Positions 16,860 through 26,171 of a stretch of DNA of 64,000 bases are shown piece after piece (positions within the stretch are counted from its first letter, which is position 1; each line of letters begins with the position of its first letter). The stretch is taken from NCBI GenBank assembly GCA_963691775.1, contig OY829369.1, positions 3,410,001-3,474,000 of the forward strand. The letters run 5' to 3'. Source of the stretch: JAZBPO01 sp963691775 (GTDB lineage: Bacteria > Pseudomonadota > Gammaproteobacteria > Pseudomonadales > Azotimanducaceae). A model generated the notes under the pieces. It made no database searches. It had not been told where the DNA came from and saw nothing but the letters and a program-made list of their open reading frames with translations. Position numbers and translations under genes: made by a program.

Positions 16860-17684
16860 CTACCAGGGGGTTCGACCAAGCAGCCGCTCCCCGAGATCGG
16901 ACAGCTTCGGCTCACCCAGGCTTCCCGGAATCGGCTGGCCCGGAAGGCGGCGGGCCCAGGCGGGCGGGAGCCCCTCGTCGAAGTTCTTCAAACGCTCCGC
17001 GCGGCGCTCATCATCCCCCTCCTGGTCCATCGCAAGATGCATGGCATAGCGATCGAGGGGGGAGTTGTTCGGGCCCCGCGCCGTGGGCATCCGCGCGTCC
17101 CAGATGATCAAGCTGCCGACATCGCCGCGGACGCTGAGGACCTGATCGCTGCGGATGCGGCTGGTGGGGATCGGCTCGATCCCGTAGATGGACCACCAGG
17201 GATCGGGGTTGCGAAAGATGTGCGGGACGCAGCGGAACAGCCCTGAGTCCTCGCGCGCATCCGACAGAATGACCATCCCGCGAAGATGGCGGCCGCCGAC
17301 CCGCGGATCGAGCGGCCAGCGAAAGCACTCATCGTGGGAGCAGTTGCTGCCGGCCGGTTCGAGTACGCCCTCATCGACCGTAACCCACAAGAACGGCGTG
17401 CCCAGCAGGGCGCGGAAGAGGACGTATACGGCCGGATGCTGGCGGATCGCCCAGAACTCCGGGTGTTGGTTCAGCGGCACGAGGCCACCGTGGGCGTGTC
17501 GGCGACCGGCCGCTGTGTCAGTGAGGTTGCTGCTCCATGCGTCGATGGCATCGCAGGCGGCCAGGCACAGCTCGACGGGCACTATCCCCGGGACCAGGGC
17601 AACGCCGTCGTGCAGGAGCGCCGAGCGGATCGGCTCTAGCGCGCCAGGTGCGAGTTCACTCGGATCCTGTGGTCCCGAATTCAC
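16860..17684 (-). CDS. phytanoyl-CoA dioxygenase (PhyH)-like protein with altered metal ligands
   Basis: About 274 residues from GTG 17684, which has GGGAG 6 nt upstream; ATG 17699 lacks a site. The fold pattern is PhyH-like: LLHDGVALVPGIVPVELCLAACDAID at the start, GMVILSDAREDSGLFRCVPH in the middle, GDVGSLIIWDARMPTARGPNNS near the end. In active family members the latter is usually W-D-x-R-x-x-H-x-x-x-x-N; here the His position is Thr. The upstream HxD position appears as PLD in RWPLDPR. The iron site is therefore probably incomplete and the protein may be non-catalytic. Confidence 0.6.
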   Translation of the reverse strand: MNSGPQDPSELAPGALEPIRSALLHDGVALVPGIVPVELCLAACDAIDAWSSNLTDTAAGRRHAHGGLVPLNQHPEFWAIRQHPAVYVLFRALLGTPFLWVTVDEGVLEPAGSNCSHDECFRWPLDPRVGGRHLRGMVILSDAREDSGLFRCVPHIFRNPDPWWSIYGIEPIPTSRIRSDQVLSVRGDVGSLIIWDARMPTARGPNNSPLDRYAMHLAMDQEGDDERRAERLKNFDEGLPPAWARRLPGQPIPGSLGEPKLSDLGERLLGRTPW

Positions 17685-17699
17685 GGCACACTCCCTCAT

Positions 17700-18329
17700 G
17701 CGCGGTCGCGCCGTGTATCCGGCGCGTCCCGTTGCGCGAGTGTCTATTGAACCTGACGCATGGGTATGTCTGCAATGAGTTACACGCTGGGTGGGCGACC
17801 GGTCGTCTGGTGCCGCGATGGCCTTATCACGCCCCTTTTACCTTCACTATTTGCGCCGAGGTGGGTCTTGGGCCGCTCTGCGAACCGAATTTCGGCGCGG
17901 ACGCCCCAATGCCTACTCAAGGGAGTGCCCGGCGGCGGCTCTGATGCCCTTGGAGACGTTCGTGTTGTTTGATCAGTGCTGGCCGGCTGCCCGGCGGAGG
18001 CGTGCGACACGCCGTCAGCGTGCCGCGTCGGCCTGAACCGGTCAGGACGTTTGCCTCAGTGGCCCGGGCGAGGGGATGCTCGCTATGCTCCGTACCCATG
18101 ACTATTCGATGGCCGCTGCCCTTCAAGCGCCCGTGCAGTGACAACGCCGGCTCCTGCATGAGGCCGAGTTGGTGAGCGTGGATGAACCGCTTGCCTTTAC
18201 AGCTGACGAGCCTGCGACGCGCCAACCTGGGCGCATGGGCAGCGCCGGTCGCTACGCGGAAGGGGCGCGTCGAGAAGGGCTCGTATCTGCCAGGTGCCAG
18301 TATGTGGGGGATCGTCTGGAACAAGGCGC
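17700..18329. other. non-coding stretch
   Basis: About 630 bases. Frames are open on both strands through high GC, but none has a convincing ribosome site plus recognisable product. The TTTTACCTTCACTATTTGCG part (17836-17856) is locally AT-rich and could hold a promoter. Nothing else seen. Confidence 0.4.
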
Positions 18330-18998
18330 ATGAGTGACTTCCTGAAGATTGAACAGCGTGCTGTCGAGCGCTGCGGCGGCCCGGAAGCACTTGCTGATCG
18401 ACTGCCGACGGCGCGGTCGGCGCGTGCCCTTGCCAACGTGACTGATGATCGCTGGCTGTCGGCGATGACGCGGGCTGTCTTCCGTTCGGGCTTCGTCTGG
18501 CGCGTGGTGGACGCGAAGTGGGATGGCTTCGAGGCCGCGTTTCACGCGTTCGACACCATGGCCTGCGCGATGCTCGGCGACGAGGAGCTCGAAGCCCTGC
18601 AGGCGGACGCGCGTATCATTCGCAACGGTCCCAAGATCCGTACGGTGCGAGAGAACGCGGCATTTGTTCGTCGCATCAAGGGCGAACATGGTTCCTTCGC
18701 CAAGTGGGTTGCTGACTGGCCCGTGGACGACATCGTCGGGCTCTGGCAAGCGATGAAGCAAGGCGGCGCGCGGCTCGGCGGCAATACGGGACCGATGATG
18801 CTTCGGGCCATGGGCAAGGACACTTTCATCATCACGCGTGACACCGGCGCTGGGCTGATTGCGGCCGGTGTCGTCGACAAACCGCCGACGGGGAAGGGCG
18901 CCCTGGCGAAGACCCAGGCCGCCTTCAACGCCTGGCGGGCCGAAACAGGCCGCCCGCTGTGCGAGCTCAGCCGGATCCTTGCCCTGTCGGTTAACTGA
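18330..18998 (+). CDS. DNA-3-methyladenine glycosylase I-like protein
   Basis: 222 residues from ATG 18330. The helical core matches the TagI family: SAMTRAVFRSGFVWRVVDAKWDGFEAAFHAFD corresponds to the region that forms the base pocket, followed by IIRNGPKIRTVRENA and LGGNTGPMMLRAMGKDTFIITRD. The zinc-binding Cys/His ends of classical TagI are not seen, so this is a divergent subfamily. Expected role: excision of alkylated adenine in DNA repair. Its last 8 bases overlap the convergent methyltransferase gene. Confidence 0.7.
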   Translation: MSDFLKIEQRAVERCGGPEALADRLPTARSARALANVTDDRWLSAMTRAVFRSGFVWRVVDAKWDGFEAAFHAFDTMACAMLGDEELEALQADARIIRNGPKIRTVRENAAFVRRIKGEHGSFAKWVADWPVDDIVGLWQAMKQGGARLGGNTGPMMLRAMGKDTFIITRDTGAGLIAAGVVDKPPTGKGALAKTQAAFNAWRAETGRPLCELSRILALSVN

Positions 18999-20190
18999 GG
19001 TCGCGTCGCTGCGCGAGGATCAGCAGATTGCGCGGGGTGAGCGCTCGCGCACAGAAGGCCTCAATGCGCACCGCATAGCCGCGCTCGGCGAGCAGCAGCG
19101 CGCGGTCCAGAACCATGCGCAACTCGAGCACGCGCCGGAAGGGGGTGCGAACGAGCTCGAGCCGGCGTGCGCGGCCATCGCGCAGCCGGCCTTCCTTGAG
19201 CCAGCGTTCGAAGTCGACGTCCTGTGGAAGCGTCAGAGCATGCGCCACTGCGGCGCGCTCGCAGAAACGCATGAAGCCGTCGGCAAGCACTCCCTTGCGG
19301 ACGGACTGAAGCGGACGATAGCTGCCGCCGTTCGGCTCGAGGGTTTGCCGAAGCGCGTCGTAGCCCAAGCGGTAAGCGCGCTCCTGCAGTCGCTTTCGCC
19401 TTACGCCGGCGGGTGCCGTGACGGTCTCGCGGACGGCGAAGCGCGCGAGCGCTGCCGACAGTGGTTCCCGCGGCCCCGTCGCCGCCAGCGGCCGCCAGGG
19501 GGCGTTTGGCGCTGCCGACCGGTGATAGCAGCAGGGGGCAATTGCCACGCCAGCGGGTTCGGCTGCAGCGGCGCGCTCGATGAGCGCATCGTGCAGATGA
19601 CCGCAGGCGTGCAGAGCGGCGACGTGTTCACTGGCGTTCAGGCCAGGCGGTGCGGTGATGATGTCGCGGCACTCGAAGTGCACGTCGCGCGCGCCTGCGA
19701 GCCGCCGCCCCGCGTCGCAGAGCTTTGGGTCGCGCTCGACGCAGCGCACCCGGGCACCGCGCTCGGCGAGTGCGCGACCGAGATGGCCCTTGCCGGCGCA
19801 CCAGTCCACCCAGTGCGACGGCTCGCTCGGCACGGCCGCCGCGAATGCTTCGATCTGGCGCCACTTCCGTCCGGGTACGTGTGCAGGTTCCCGGCTGTGC
19901 GGGAGAGCGGGGCGCGCTGCGATGGAGGTCCGCTCTTCGATCTCCGCGTAGCGTGCGTCGATGCGGCGCAGAAGCTGCCCACAGGCATCATCATCGAGTT
20001 CGAGGGCGTCAAGGGCGGTGTCATCGAGTGCCAGCAGCGCGTCCGCAAGCGCGGGCGTGTCCCTCACCCAGGGCGGCTCGCCCTCGGTAAAGGGATTGCT
20101 TTCAAGCAGTGGCGTCGCGCGCTCGATCAGCTCTACCAGCTCGAAAAGGCGGCGGCGGATCGCGTCTGCGCTGTCGAGCGCTGCGCTCAA
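18991..20190 (-). CDS. SAM-dependent methyltransferase, METTL25-like
   Basis: 399 residues. A helical N-terminal third is followed by a Rossmann-type methyltransferase domain: motif I HWVDWCAGKGHLGRALAERG (about 122-141), VRCVERDPKLCDAGRR, then VAALHACGHLHDALIERA and VAIAPCCYHR. The HACGHL and PCCYH motifs are characteristic of the METTL25/RRNAD1-type group, whose substrates are mostly unknown. The ATG overlaps the stop of the upstream transporter gene (ATGA at 20187-20190), indicating co-translation. Confidence 0.75.
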   Translation of the reverse strand: MSAALDSADAIRRRLFELVELIERATPLLESNPFTEGEPPWVRDTPALADALLALDDTALDALELDDDACGQLLRRIDARYAEIEERTSIAARPALPHSREPAHVPGRKWRQIEAFAAAVPSEPSHWVDWCAGKGHLGRALAERGARVRCVERDPKLCDAGRRLAGARDVHFECRDIITAPPGLNASEHVAALHACGHLHDALIERAAAAEPAGVAIAPCCYHRSAAPNAPWRPLAATGPREPLSAALARFAVRETVTAPAGVRRKRLQERAYRLGYDALRQTLEPNGGSYRPLQSVRKGVLADGFMRFCERAAVAHALTLPQDVDFERWLKEGRLRDGRARRLELVRTPFRRVLELRMVLDRALLLAERGYAVRIEAFCARALTPRNLLILAQRRDLS

Positions 20191-21110
20191 AGGGCTGCCC
20201 GGGCGCGCAGGCGCTGCTGGGCGAGCATGCCCGTGACGATGAACGCAAGGCCGATGGGCGTTGACGGGCGAATGGCCTCGCCCGCGACGGTCGAAAGCAG
20301 GACGAGCGAGAGGAATGGTGAAACAAAGATCAGGCTCGAAATGGCCGCAGCACTGCGCGCCCGCTGCAGGGCGATGAGCCAGAACACGAAGCTGACGGCC
20401 ATCTCGGCCAGGCCCACCCAGACGATCGCGACGATACTTTCTATTGTGAGCTTCGGCGCACTGCCCGACAGGGCGGCGAAGGCAATCGTCAGCGGCAGCG
20501 CGTAGCTGAAGTTCAGGAGCAGGCCGGGCACCGGGGCGCGCGTGTCGCGTGCGGCGGCGATCCAGTACAGGGCCCAGATAAACGTCGAGGCGAGCGCCAG
20601 CGTGACGCCCAGAAGGTCGTGCGTTGCAAAGCTGCGCGGGTCGCCGTCGGTGGCGATGAGCAAGACGCCGACCCAGGCGATGAGCATGGCGCTGAGCTCT
20701 CCCCGAACGAGGCGCTGGCCGAGCAATGGAATGGCGAGCAGGGAGAAGGTGATGGCCCAGGTATAGTTCAGGGGTTGCGCGACCTGCCCGGGAAGCCGGT
20801 CGTAGGCCGCGAGGAGCACGAGATAGTAGATCAGAGGGTTGAGCAGGCCGAGGCCTAGGGCGCGCAGATGCTCACGCGCCGGCAGGCGCCAGCTTGCGCT
20901 CAGTTCGCCGCGCAGCAGGCAGATGATCGCCAGGGCGATCACGGCCACCGCGTTCGCGCCCGCGAGAAGCATCGCCGGGCTCACAGCGCGCAGGGCGATC
21001 TCGAAAGCCGTTGCGACTGTAGACCAGAGCGCTACGGTCGCGGCGGCGTAGAGCCAAGCCTGACGATGAGGGTCCAGGGTAGGTCTCCCGATAGGAAGGG
21101 CGGATGACAC
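20187..21110 (-). CDS. EamA/DMT-family transporter
   Basis: About 307 residues with ten hydrophobic helices in two EamA repeats (first from WLYAAATVALWSTVATAFEIALR; second from LLGVTLALASTFIWALYWIAAA). An E-N-x-L-type signature is replaced by LNYTWAITFSLLAIPLLGQ. Resembles amino-acid or metabolite exporters of the YddG/RhaT group. The start is uncertain: GTG 21110 is used, but it overlaps the divergent NUDIX start by 7 nt and has no clear ribosome site; a CTG near 21075 is possible. Confidence 0.75.
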   Translation of the reverse strand: MSSALPIGRPTLDPHRQAWLYAAATVALWSTVATAFEIALRAVSPAMLLAGANAVAVIALAIICLLRGELSASWRLPAREHLRALGLGLLNPLIYYLVLLAAYDRLPGQVAQPLNYTWAITFSLLAIPLLGQRLVRGELSAMLIAWVGVLLIATDGDPRSFATHDLLGVTLALASTFIWALYWIAAARDTRAPVPGLLLNFSYALPLTIAFAALSGSAPKLTIESIVAIVWVGLAEMAVSFVFWLIALQRARSAAAISSLIFVSPFLSLVLLSTVAGEAIRPSTPIGLAFIVTGMLAQQRLRARAAL

Positions 21111-21802
21111 AGCAACTCGACAGGCTCTGCAACGACGCTCTGCGTGCGAGCGTTGCCGCACGCGTTGCGGCCTTCGACGCTCGCTCCGATGTGGCCGAGG
21201 AAGCCGTCAGCGACAACGTCAGCGAAGGTCAGGCCGCCGTCGCCCTCACCATTGTCGACGAGGGCCATGGCGCTGACGTACCCGGCCTGCCGTCGTTTCA
21301 AAACTGGCAGTCGCGCGCGGCGCTCATTCTCACGCGACGCGCGCTCACGCTCCGCCGCCATGCCGGCCAGTGGGCGCTGCCGGGTGGTCGGGTCGATGCG
21401 GGCGAGACCCCGGAGGAAACGGCGCTACGCGAACTCGACGAAGAAGTCGGTCTCAAGCTCGACGCGGATGCCATTATCGGCCGCCTGGACGACTTCGTGA
21501 CCCGCTCGGGCTTTCACATCACGCCCGTCGTGTGCTGGGGCGGGCCGCTCCGCTCGCTCATCCCTAATCCCGGCGAGGTGGAATCGATCCACCGCATTCC
21601 ACTGGAGGAATTCCTGCGCGCGGACGCGCCCAGGCTCGAACCGCCCCATGGCGATGGTCCGCCGGTGCTCCGTATGCCTGTGGGTCAGACCACGATTGCC
21701 GCACCCACGGCGGCCATGATCTATCAGTTTCGTGAGGTTGCTTTGCTCGGGCGGGATACCCGCGTTGCGCATTTCGATCAGCCGCGCTTCGCCTGGCGCT
21801 AG
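21104..21802 (+). CDS. NUDIX hydrolase
   Basis: 232 residues. The complete Nudix box is present at about 90-112: G-RVDAG-E-TPEETAL-RE-LD-EE-V-G. Upstream RAALILTRRALTLRRHAGQWALPGG is like CoA- or NADH-pyrophosphatases; a CoA-type signature was not proved. ATG 21104 follows AGGAAGGG. Likely hydrolyses a nucleoside diphosphate derivative, possibly CoA or NADH. Divergent from the DMT transporter. Confidence 0.85.
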   Translation: MTQQLDRLCNDALRASVAARVAAFDARSDVAEEAVSDNVSEGQAAVALTIVDEGHGADVPGLPSFQNWQSRAALILTRRALTLRRHAGQWALPGGRVDAGETPEETALRELDEEVGLKLDADAIIGRLDDFVTRSGFHITPVVCWGGPLRSLIPNPGEVESIHRIPLEEFLRADAPRLEPPHGDGPPVLRMPVGQTTIAAPTAAMIYQFREVALLGRDTRVAHFDQPRFAWR

Positions 21803-21892
21803 CTTGCTGGCACGGCCAGGAGCACCGGGTTAGGGTGCGGCTCCGCGCCCCGAAGGGCGAACGCTATTTTCGATCAGGACAAGGAGCGGCGC

Positions 21893-22372
21893 ATGGCCAT
21901 CAGCGAAGGCGAAAGGATTCCCGAGGCGACTCTCAAGTACATGAGTGAGCAGGGCCCGGCGGACATCACCACGGCCGATATATTCGGTGGCAAGAAGGTG
22001 GTGCTGTTCGCGGTACCGGGCGCCTACACCCCGACCTGCTCCATGGCGCACCTGCCGGGCTTTGTCGCCCTTGCGGACAAGATCAAGGACAAGGGCGTTG
22101 ACACCATTGCGTGCCTGTCCGTCAACGATGCGTTCGTCATGGACGCCTGGGGCAAGGACAAGAACGCAGAGGACCTCCTCATGGTTGCTGATTGGGATGC
22201 GTCTCTGACCAAGGCCATGGGGCTGGAGATGGATGGCTCCGCGTTCGGTCTCGGCGTTCGCTCCCAGCGCTTCGCTCTGATCGCCGAGGACGGCGTAGTG
22301 ACCATGCTCGCCGTCGAGGCCCCTGGTCAGTTCGAGGTTTCCAAGGCGGAAGCCCTGCTCGCGGCGCTCTGA
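21893..22372 (+). CDS. peroxiredoxin, Prx5/AHP1 type
   Basis: 159 residues. The active-site motif VPGAYTPTCSMAHLPGF carries the peroxidatic Cys49 with the conserved Pro, Thr and downstream P-G-F. VACLSVNDAFVMDAW and the LGVRSQRFALIAEDGVV strand are typical of the Prx5 group, which reduces peroxides using glutaredoxin or glutathione. No fused glutaredoxin domain. The AAGGAGCGG ribosome site is 4-5 nt before ATG 21893. Confidence 0.92.
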   Translation: MAISEGERIPEATLKYMSEQGPADITTADIFGGKKVVLFAVPGAYTPTCSMAHLPGFVALADKIKDKGVDTIACLSVNDAFVMDAWGKDKNAEDLLMVADWDASLTKAMGLEMDGSAFGLGVRSQRFALIAEDGVVTMLAVEAPGQFEVSKAEALLAAL

Positions 22373-22442
22373 CGCCGACAACCGACGTACGGCCCGCGCC
22401 CGAGCTATGCTTCGGGCTCGGACGCACGCCGGAGCGCGCGCG

Positions 22443-25079
22443 ATGAACATGCAGCTGTCGGACTGGCGACTCTCCGCGATCCTGGTGGTCTCGGCTCTGG
22501 CGGTGGCGGCCACGGCCGATTTCTTCCACTTCTCGCGGTATCCGTGGGTTCTTGCTGTCTACACGCTGCCGGTGCTGCTGTGTGTGCGCCTGCCGGTGGT
22601 CGGCATTGCCGTAGGTGCGCTTGCGGTCTTCTCGGTGGCATTGGGTTTGGCGCTTGCGACAGGCGGCCTGGTTCGATCACCCGCGCGTCTTGTCGCTCTG
22701 CTTGAAATCCTCCTGATCTCTGGCTTCGTCCTGTATTTGCGTGCCACGCGTGATGCCCTGCAGCTAAGCGATGCGCGTGTCACCAGCATCCTTGACGGTT
22801 CGGACACGGGCTTCGTGCGCATGACGCAGGACCTCGTCATTCGTGACGCGAACGGTCCCTGGCTGCGCATGGTGCGCGCGCGGCGACATCAGGACGTAAT
22901 CGGTTCGCAGCTCACACAGTGGTTCCCGCCGGATCGGCGACGTTCCACCGAAGCCATGCTCGGCTTTCTTGACGAAGGTGACCGGCGCAGCTTCGAGGCC
23001 GAGGTGCGGCCGCTGCTCGGTCCGCACGTGCACACCGTGGTAACGGCTTACGCCGAGCGAGCAGGCGACGAGGTGCTCATCTCTGCTGTTTTCGCGGACG
23101 TTACGGCCATTCGCCGCGCAGAGGCGGAGGCGCGGGCAAGCTCCGAGCAGTTGCACATGCACCTCGAACGCACGCCGCTCGCCGCCGTGGTGCTCGATGA
23201 GGATCACCGCATTCGGGAGTGGAACGAAGCTGCAGAGCGCATCTTCGGCTGGCGGCGGGAGCAGGCCCTCGGCATGAGCGCCTGGTCGCTTGTCCCGCCC
23301 GAACAGCGAGACAGTCGCGTCGCCCCTTTCGGAGATCCGGACACCACCGCGCGCAGCGGGGGCTACGAGCGCAGCGAGCAGGTGCGGGGTGACGGTGGTC
23401 AGGTGCTCGTGCAGTGGTACCACACGCCTCTGCCCGGGCCGGACGGCGTCGCGCTACGGGTCGCCTCCCTGGGCCTCGACGTGACGCGACAGCAGGAGGT
23501 CGAGGAAGCCCTGCGCGTGAGCGAGGCCAAGTTCGCGTCCGTTTTCCATGAGAGTCCGGATGCGCTGCTGCTCATTCGCCTGCGCGATAACGCGCTGCTG
23601 GAGGCGAATCGCGCGGTCGAGCGTGTTTTCGGCTGGACCCATCGAGCCCTTGAGCAGGCATGGAGTACGTTCGATCGGCACTGGGAGAACATCGAGGATC
23701 GTGCCCGCTTCGCAGACATGGTTCGCGAAGCCGAATTCGTCGATGCCTTCGAGACGCGCGTGCGCGCGGCCGATGGGACCCAGCGCTCGGTGCTGCTTTC
23801 GGCTCGGCGGCTGCGCGTGGGCGGGCAGGGCGTGCTGCTGCTCACGGTGCGCGACTTCACGGCCATCCGCGATGCGGAGATACGTCGGCGCGAGCTGGAG
23901 CAGCAGCTCCAGCAAGCGCAGCGCCTCGAGGGCATCGGCCGGCTTGCGGGGGGCGTCGCCCACGACTTCAACAACATGCTTGCGGGCGTGCAGGGCTACG
24001 CCGAACTGATCGAGGTTCAGGCCTCGCAGTCTTCACAGGTCGAGCACTACGCCGCGCGCATTCTCGAGACCACGCGCCGGGCCGCGGATCTCGTCGGCAA
24101 GTTGCTGACCTTCTCGCGCCAGGGGGCCATGCAGAAGCGCTACTTCGAGATGGGGCGGGTCGCGAACGACACCCTTGACCTACTCGAACAAACGCTCGGC
24201 GCCACGGTGCGTCTAGAGCGCCGCCTCGATTCGCGCGCGGTTGCCGTGCTCGGCGACGAAAGCCAGATTTCCAACGCCCTGCTCAATCTTTGCGTGAACG
24301 CGCGCGATGCCGTCGAAGGCGGGGGGCGCATCATTGTCAGCACGACGCTTGCTCAGCTCGATGATCTTGATGCCCGGCGCCTGGACCCTGATCTTGTGGC
24401 GGGCGATTACGTCATCCTGCGGGTGCAGGACGATGGCTGCGGCATTTCCGCCGAAGCGCTCGAGAACATCTTCGTGCCGTTCTTCACCACGAAAGCGGAT
24501 GGCAAGGGGACAGGTCTGGGCCTGCCTTCGGTCTATGGCGCAGCCAAAGGCCACGGCGGCACGGTGCAGGTCGACAGCCAGCCTGGTCGCGGCAGTATCT
24601 TCTCTCTGTGGCTGCCGGCCTCGCCTGCGTCGAGCGTTCCGGCCGATGCTCAGCGTGGGGTTACGCCGCCGCGCATGGAAGGGCGGTCCGTGCTCGTGAT
24701 CGACGATGAGATGGGCGTGCGTGACACGCTGGCGCGAACGCTCCAGGGTCTCGGCTGCAAGGTCGAGGTCGCAGCGGAGGGGCGCGAGGGTCTGTTGCGC
24801 TTCAAGGACCGCGCTGAGGAATGGGATCTGGTGCTCCTCGATGTCGATCTGCCGGAGCTCTCAGGTGAAGACGTCTTCGGCGCTATCGCCACGTTGCGGC
24901 CGCGGCTGCCAGTGATCCTCATGTCTGGCTACGACCGATCGGCGCACATGCAGCGCATGCGTGCCGACGGCGCTGCCGGCGTGCTCGAGAAGCCGTTTAC
25001 GCGGGATCAACTGCACGCTGAGCTTGCCCGCGTGCTCGCAGGCACATCCGCACCGCTCCGAATCGTGCGCGGCGATTGA
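22443..25079 (+). CDS. hybrid sensor histidine kinase with multiple PAS domains and a receiver
   Basis: 878 residues. Order: four short membrane helices (about 10-100), three PAS domains (about 105-225, 228-350, 355-480; for example DEDHRIREWNEAAERIFGWRRE), a HisKA domain with phospho-acceptor His507 in GGVAHDFNNMLAG, an HATPase with LNLCVNARDAVEGGG, DDGCGIS, FTTKADGKGTGLGL, and a C-terminal receiver with Asp800 in LVLLDVDLPELSG and Lys in EKPFTRDQL. There is no HPt or DNA-binding output domain, so signal goes to an unlinked partner. GGAG lies 8 nt before ATG 22443. The signal sensed is unknown. Confidence 0.92.
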   Translation: MNMQLSDWRLSAILVVSALAVAATADFFHFSRYPWVLAVYTLPVLLCVRLPVVGIAVGALAVFSVALGLALATGGLVRSPARLVALLEILLISGFVLYLRATRDALQLSDARVTSILDGSDTGFVRMTQDLVIRDANGPWLRMVRARRHQDVIGSQLTQWFPPDRRRSTEAMLGFLDEGDRRSFEAEVRPLLGPHVHTVVTAYAERAGDEVLISAVFADVTAIRRAEAEARASSEQLHMHLERTPLAAVVLDEDHRIREWNEAAERIFGWRREQALGMSAWSLVPPEQRDSRVAPFGDPDTTARSGGYERSEQVRGDGGQVLVQWYHTPLPGPDGVALRVASLGLDVTRQQEVEEALRVSEAKFASVFHESPDALLLIRLRDNALLEANRAVERVFGWTHRALEQAWSTFDRHWENIEDRARFADMVREAEFVDAFETRVRAADGTQRSVLLSARRLRVGGQGVLLLTVRDFTAIRDAEIRRRELEQQLQQAQRLEGIGRLAGGVAHDFNNMLAGVQGYAELIEVQASQSSQVEHYAARILETTRRAADLVGKLLTFSRQGAMQKRYFEMGRVANDTLDLLEQTLGATVRLERRLDSRAVAVLGDESQISNALLNLCVNARDAVEGGGRIIVSTTLAQLDDLDARRLDPDLVAGDYVILRVQDDGCGISAEALENIFVPFFTTKADGKGTGLGLPSVYGAAKGHGGTVQVDSQPGRGSIFSLWLPASPASSVPADAQRGVTPPRMEGRSVLVIDDEMGVRDTLARTLQGLGCKVEVAAEGREGLLRFKDRAEEWDLVLLDVDLPELSGEDVFGAIATLRPRLPVILMSGYDRSAHMQRMRADGAAGVLEKPFTRDQLHAELARVLAGTSAPLRIVRGD

Positions 25080-25125
25080 GGCCCTGCGCACGCGCACTGA
25101 GGCCCCCGGCCCACGGCAGTGCCCC

Positions 25126-26001
25126 TCAGCTGTTGCTGGGCAGGTCTGGGCGCGGCCGGATCAGGCATTCCTGCATGGCGGACGCCACGATGTGCCCCTC
25201 CACGTCGTAGAAAGTGCCGCGGACAAAGCCGCGGGCGCCGGCGGCTGAAGGGGACTCCTTTGCGAACAGGAGCCACTCGTCGGCGCGGAACGGGCGATGA
25301 AACCAGAGCGCGTGGTCGAGGCTCGCGCCCTGGATCGAGCCACCGCCCGCTGGTGAACGACCGTGCGGCAGCAGCGACACGCCCATGAAGTCCATGTCCG
25401 ACATGTAGGCGAGCATGCACAGGTGCACCCATGGGTCATCGGGCAGTGCATCGGCCGTGCGCATCCACGTGTGTTTCACCGGGTCGTGGGTGCGCGGATC
25501 GGTCATGAAGATGCCCTCGCACTGTCGGCTGTCGATCGCATCGAAGCGGAAGGCGAAGCGTTTCACTCGCGGATGCTTTTCAGCGAGCTTCACGTAGAAA
25601 TCGCGGTCCGGGGCAAGCGTTTCGGGCATGGGCACGTCCGGCATCGCGACCTCGTGCTCGAGCCCGATCTCCTCTTTCTGCCAGGACGTCGACGCGTTCA
25701 GGATCGCCTTGCCGTGCTGGATCGCCATGACCCGCCGCGTCGCGAAGCTCTTGCCGTCACGGATCGGATCGACGTCATAGAGGATGGGATGGTTCCAGTC
25801 GCCGGCGCGTAGAAAGTAGGCGTGCAGTGAATGCAGCGTTCTGCCGGAGGGCACAGTGCGATATGCAGACGCGATGGATTGGGCAAGCACCTGGCCGCCG
25901 AAGACATGCGGAGAGTTCGCATCGTTCGGACCGCGATAGAGGTTCTTCTCGACGCGTTCGACATCGAGGAGGCGCAGGATTTCGGCGAGGACGGCATTCA
26001 T
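25126..26001 (-). CDS. tesB: acyl-CoA thioesterase II (TesB-type double hotdog)
   Basis: 291 residues from ATG 26001. Hotdog 1 has NLYRGPNDANSPHVFGGQVLAQSI and a SLHAYFLRAGDWNHPI strand. Hotdog 2 has ASLDHALWFHRPFRADEWLLF with the catalytic Asp, SPSAAGARGFVRGTFYD, and SAMQECLIRP with the Gln. A Ser sits where the Thr of the D-T-Q triad is usual. Hydrolyses medium to long acyl-CoA to free acids. Confidence 0.92.
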   Translation of the reverse strand: MNAVLAEILRLLDVERVEKNLYRGPNDANSPHVFGGQVLAQSIASAYRTVPSGRTLHSLHAYFLRAGDWNHPILYDVDPIRDGKSFATRRVMAIQHGKAILNASTSWQKEEIGLEHEVAMPDVPMPETLAPDRDFYVKLAEKHPRVKRFAFRFDAIDSRQCEGIFMTDPRTHDPVKHTWMRTADALPDDPWVHLCMLAYMSDMDFMGVSLLPHGRSPAGGGSIQGASLDHALWFHRPFRADEWLLFAKESPSAAGARGFVRGTFYDVEGHIVASAMQECLIRPRPDLPSNS

Positions 26002-26171
26002 CGGCGGCGATGATAGCGGCTCGCGGCCGCGAGTGGCGGCTTGCATCGTGCGAAGGAGTCGCCATCATGGTCATCGGCGGGTGGGGGCCCGGACAGGAGT
26101 GACGCATGGTCACCCGATACGACCCGCGTGCGAGCGCGGCCCCCTTGCCTGCCACGCGAGAGGCCTGACCC

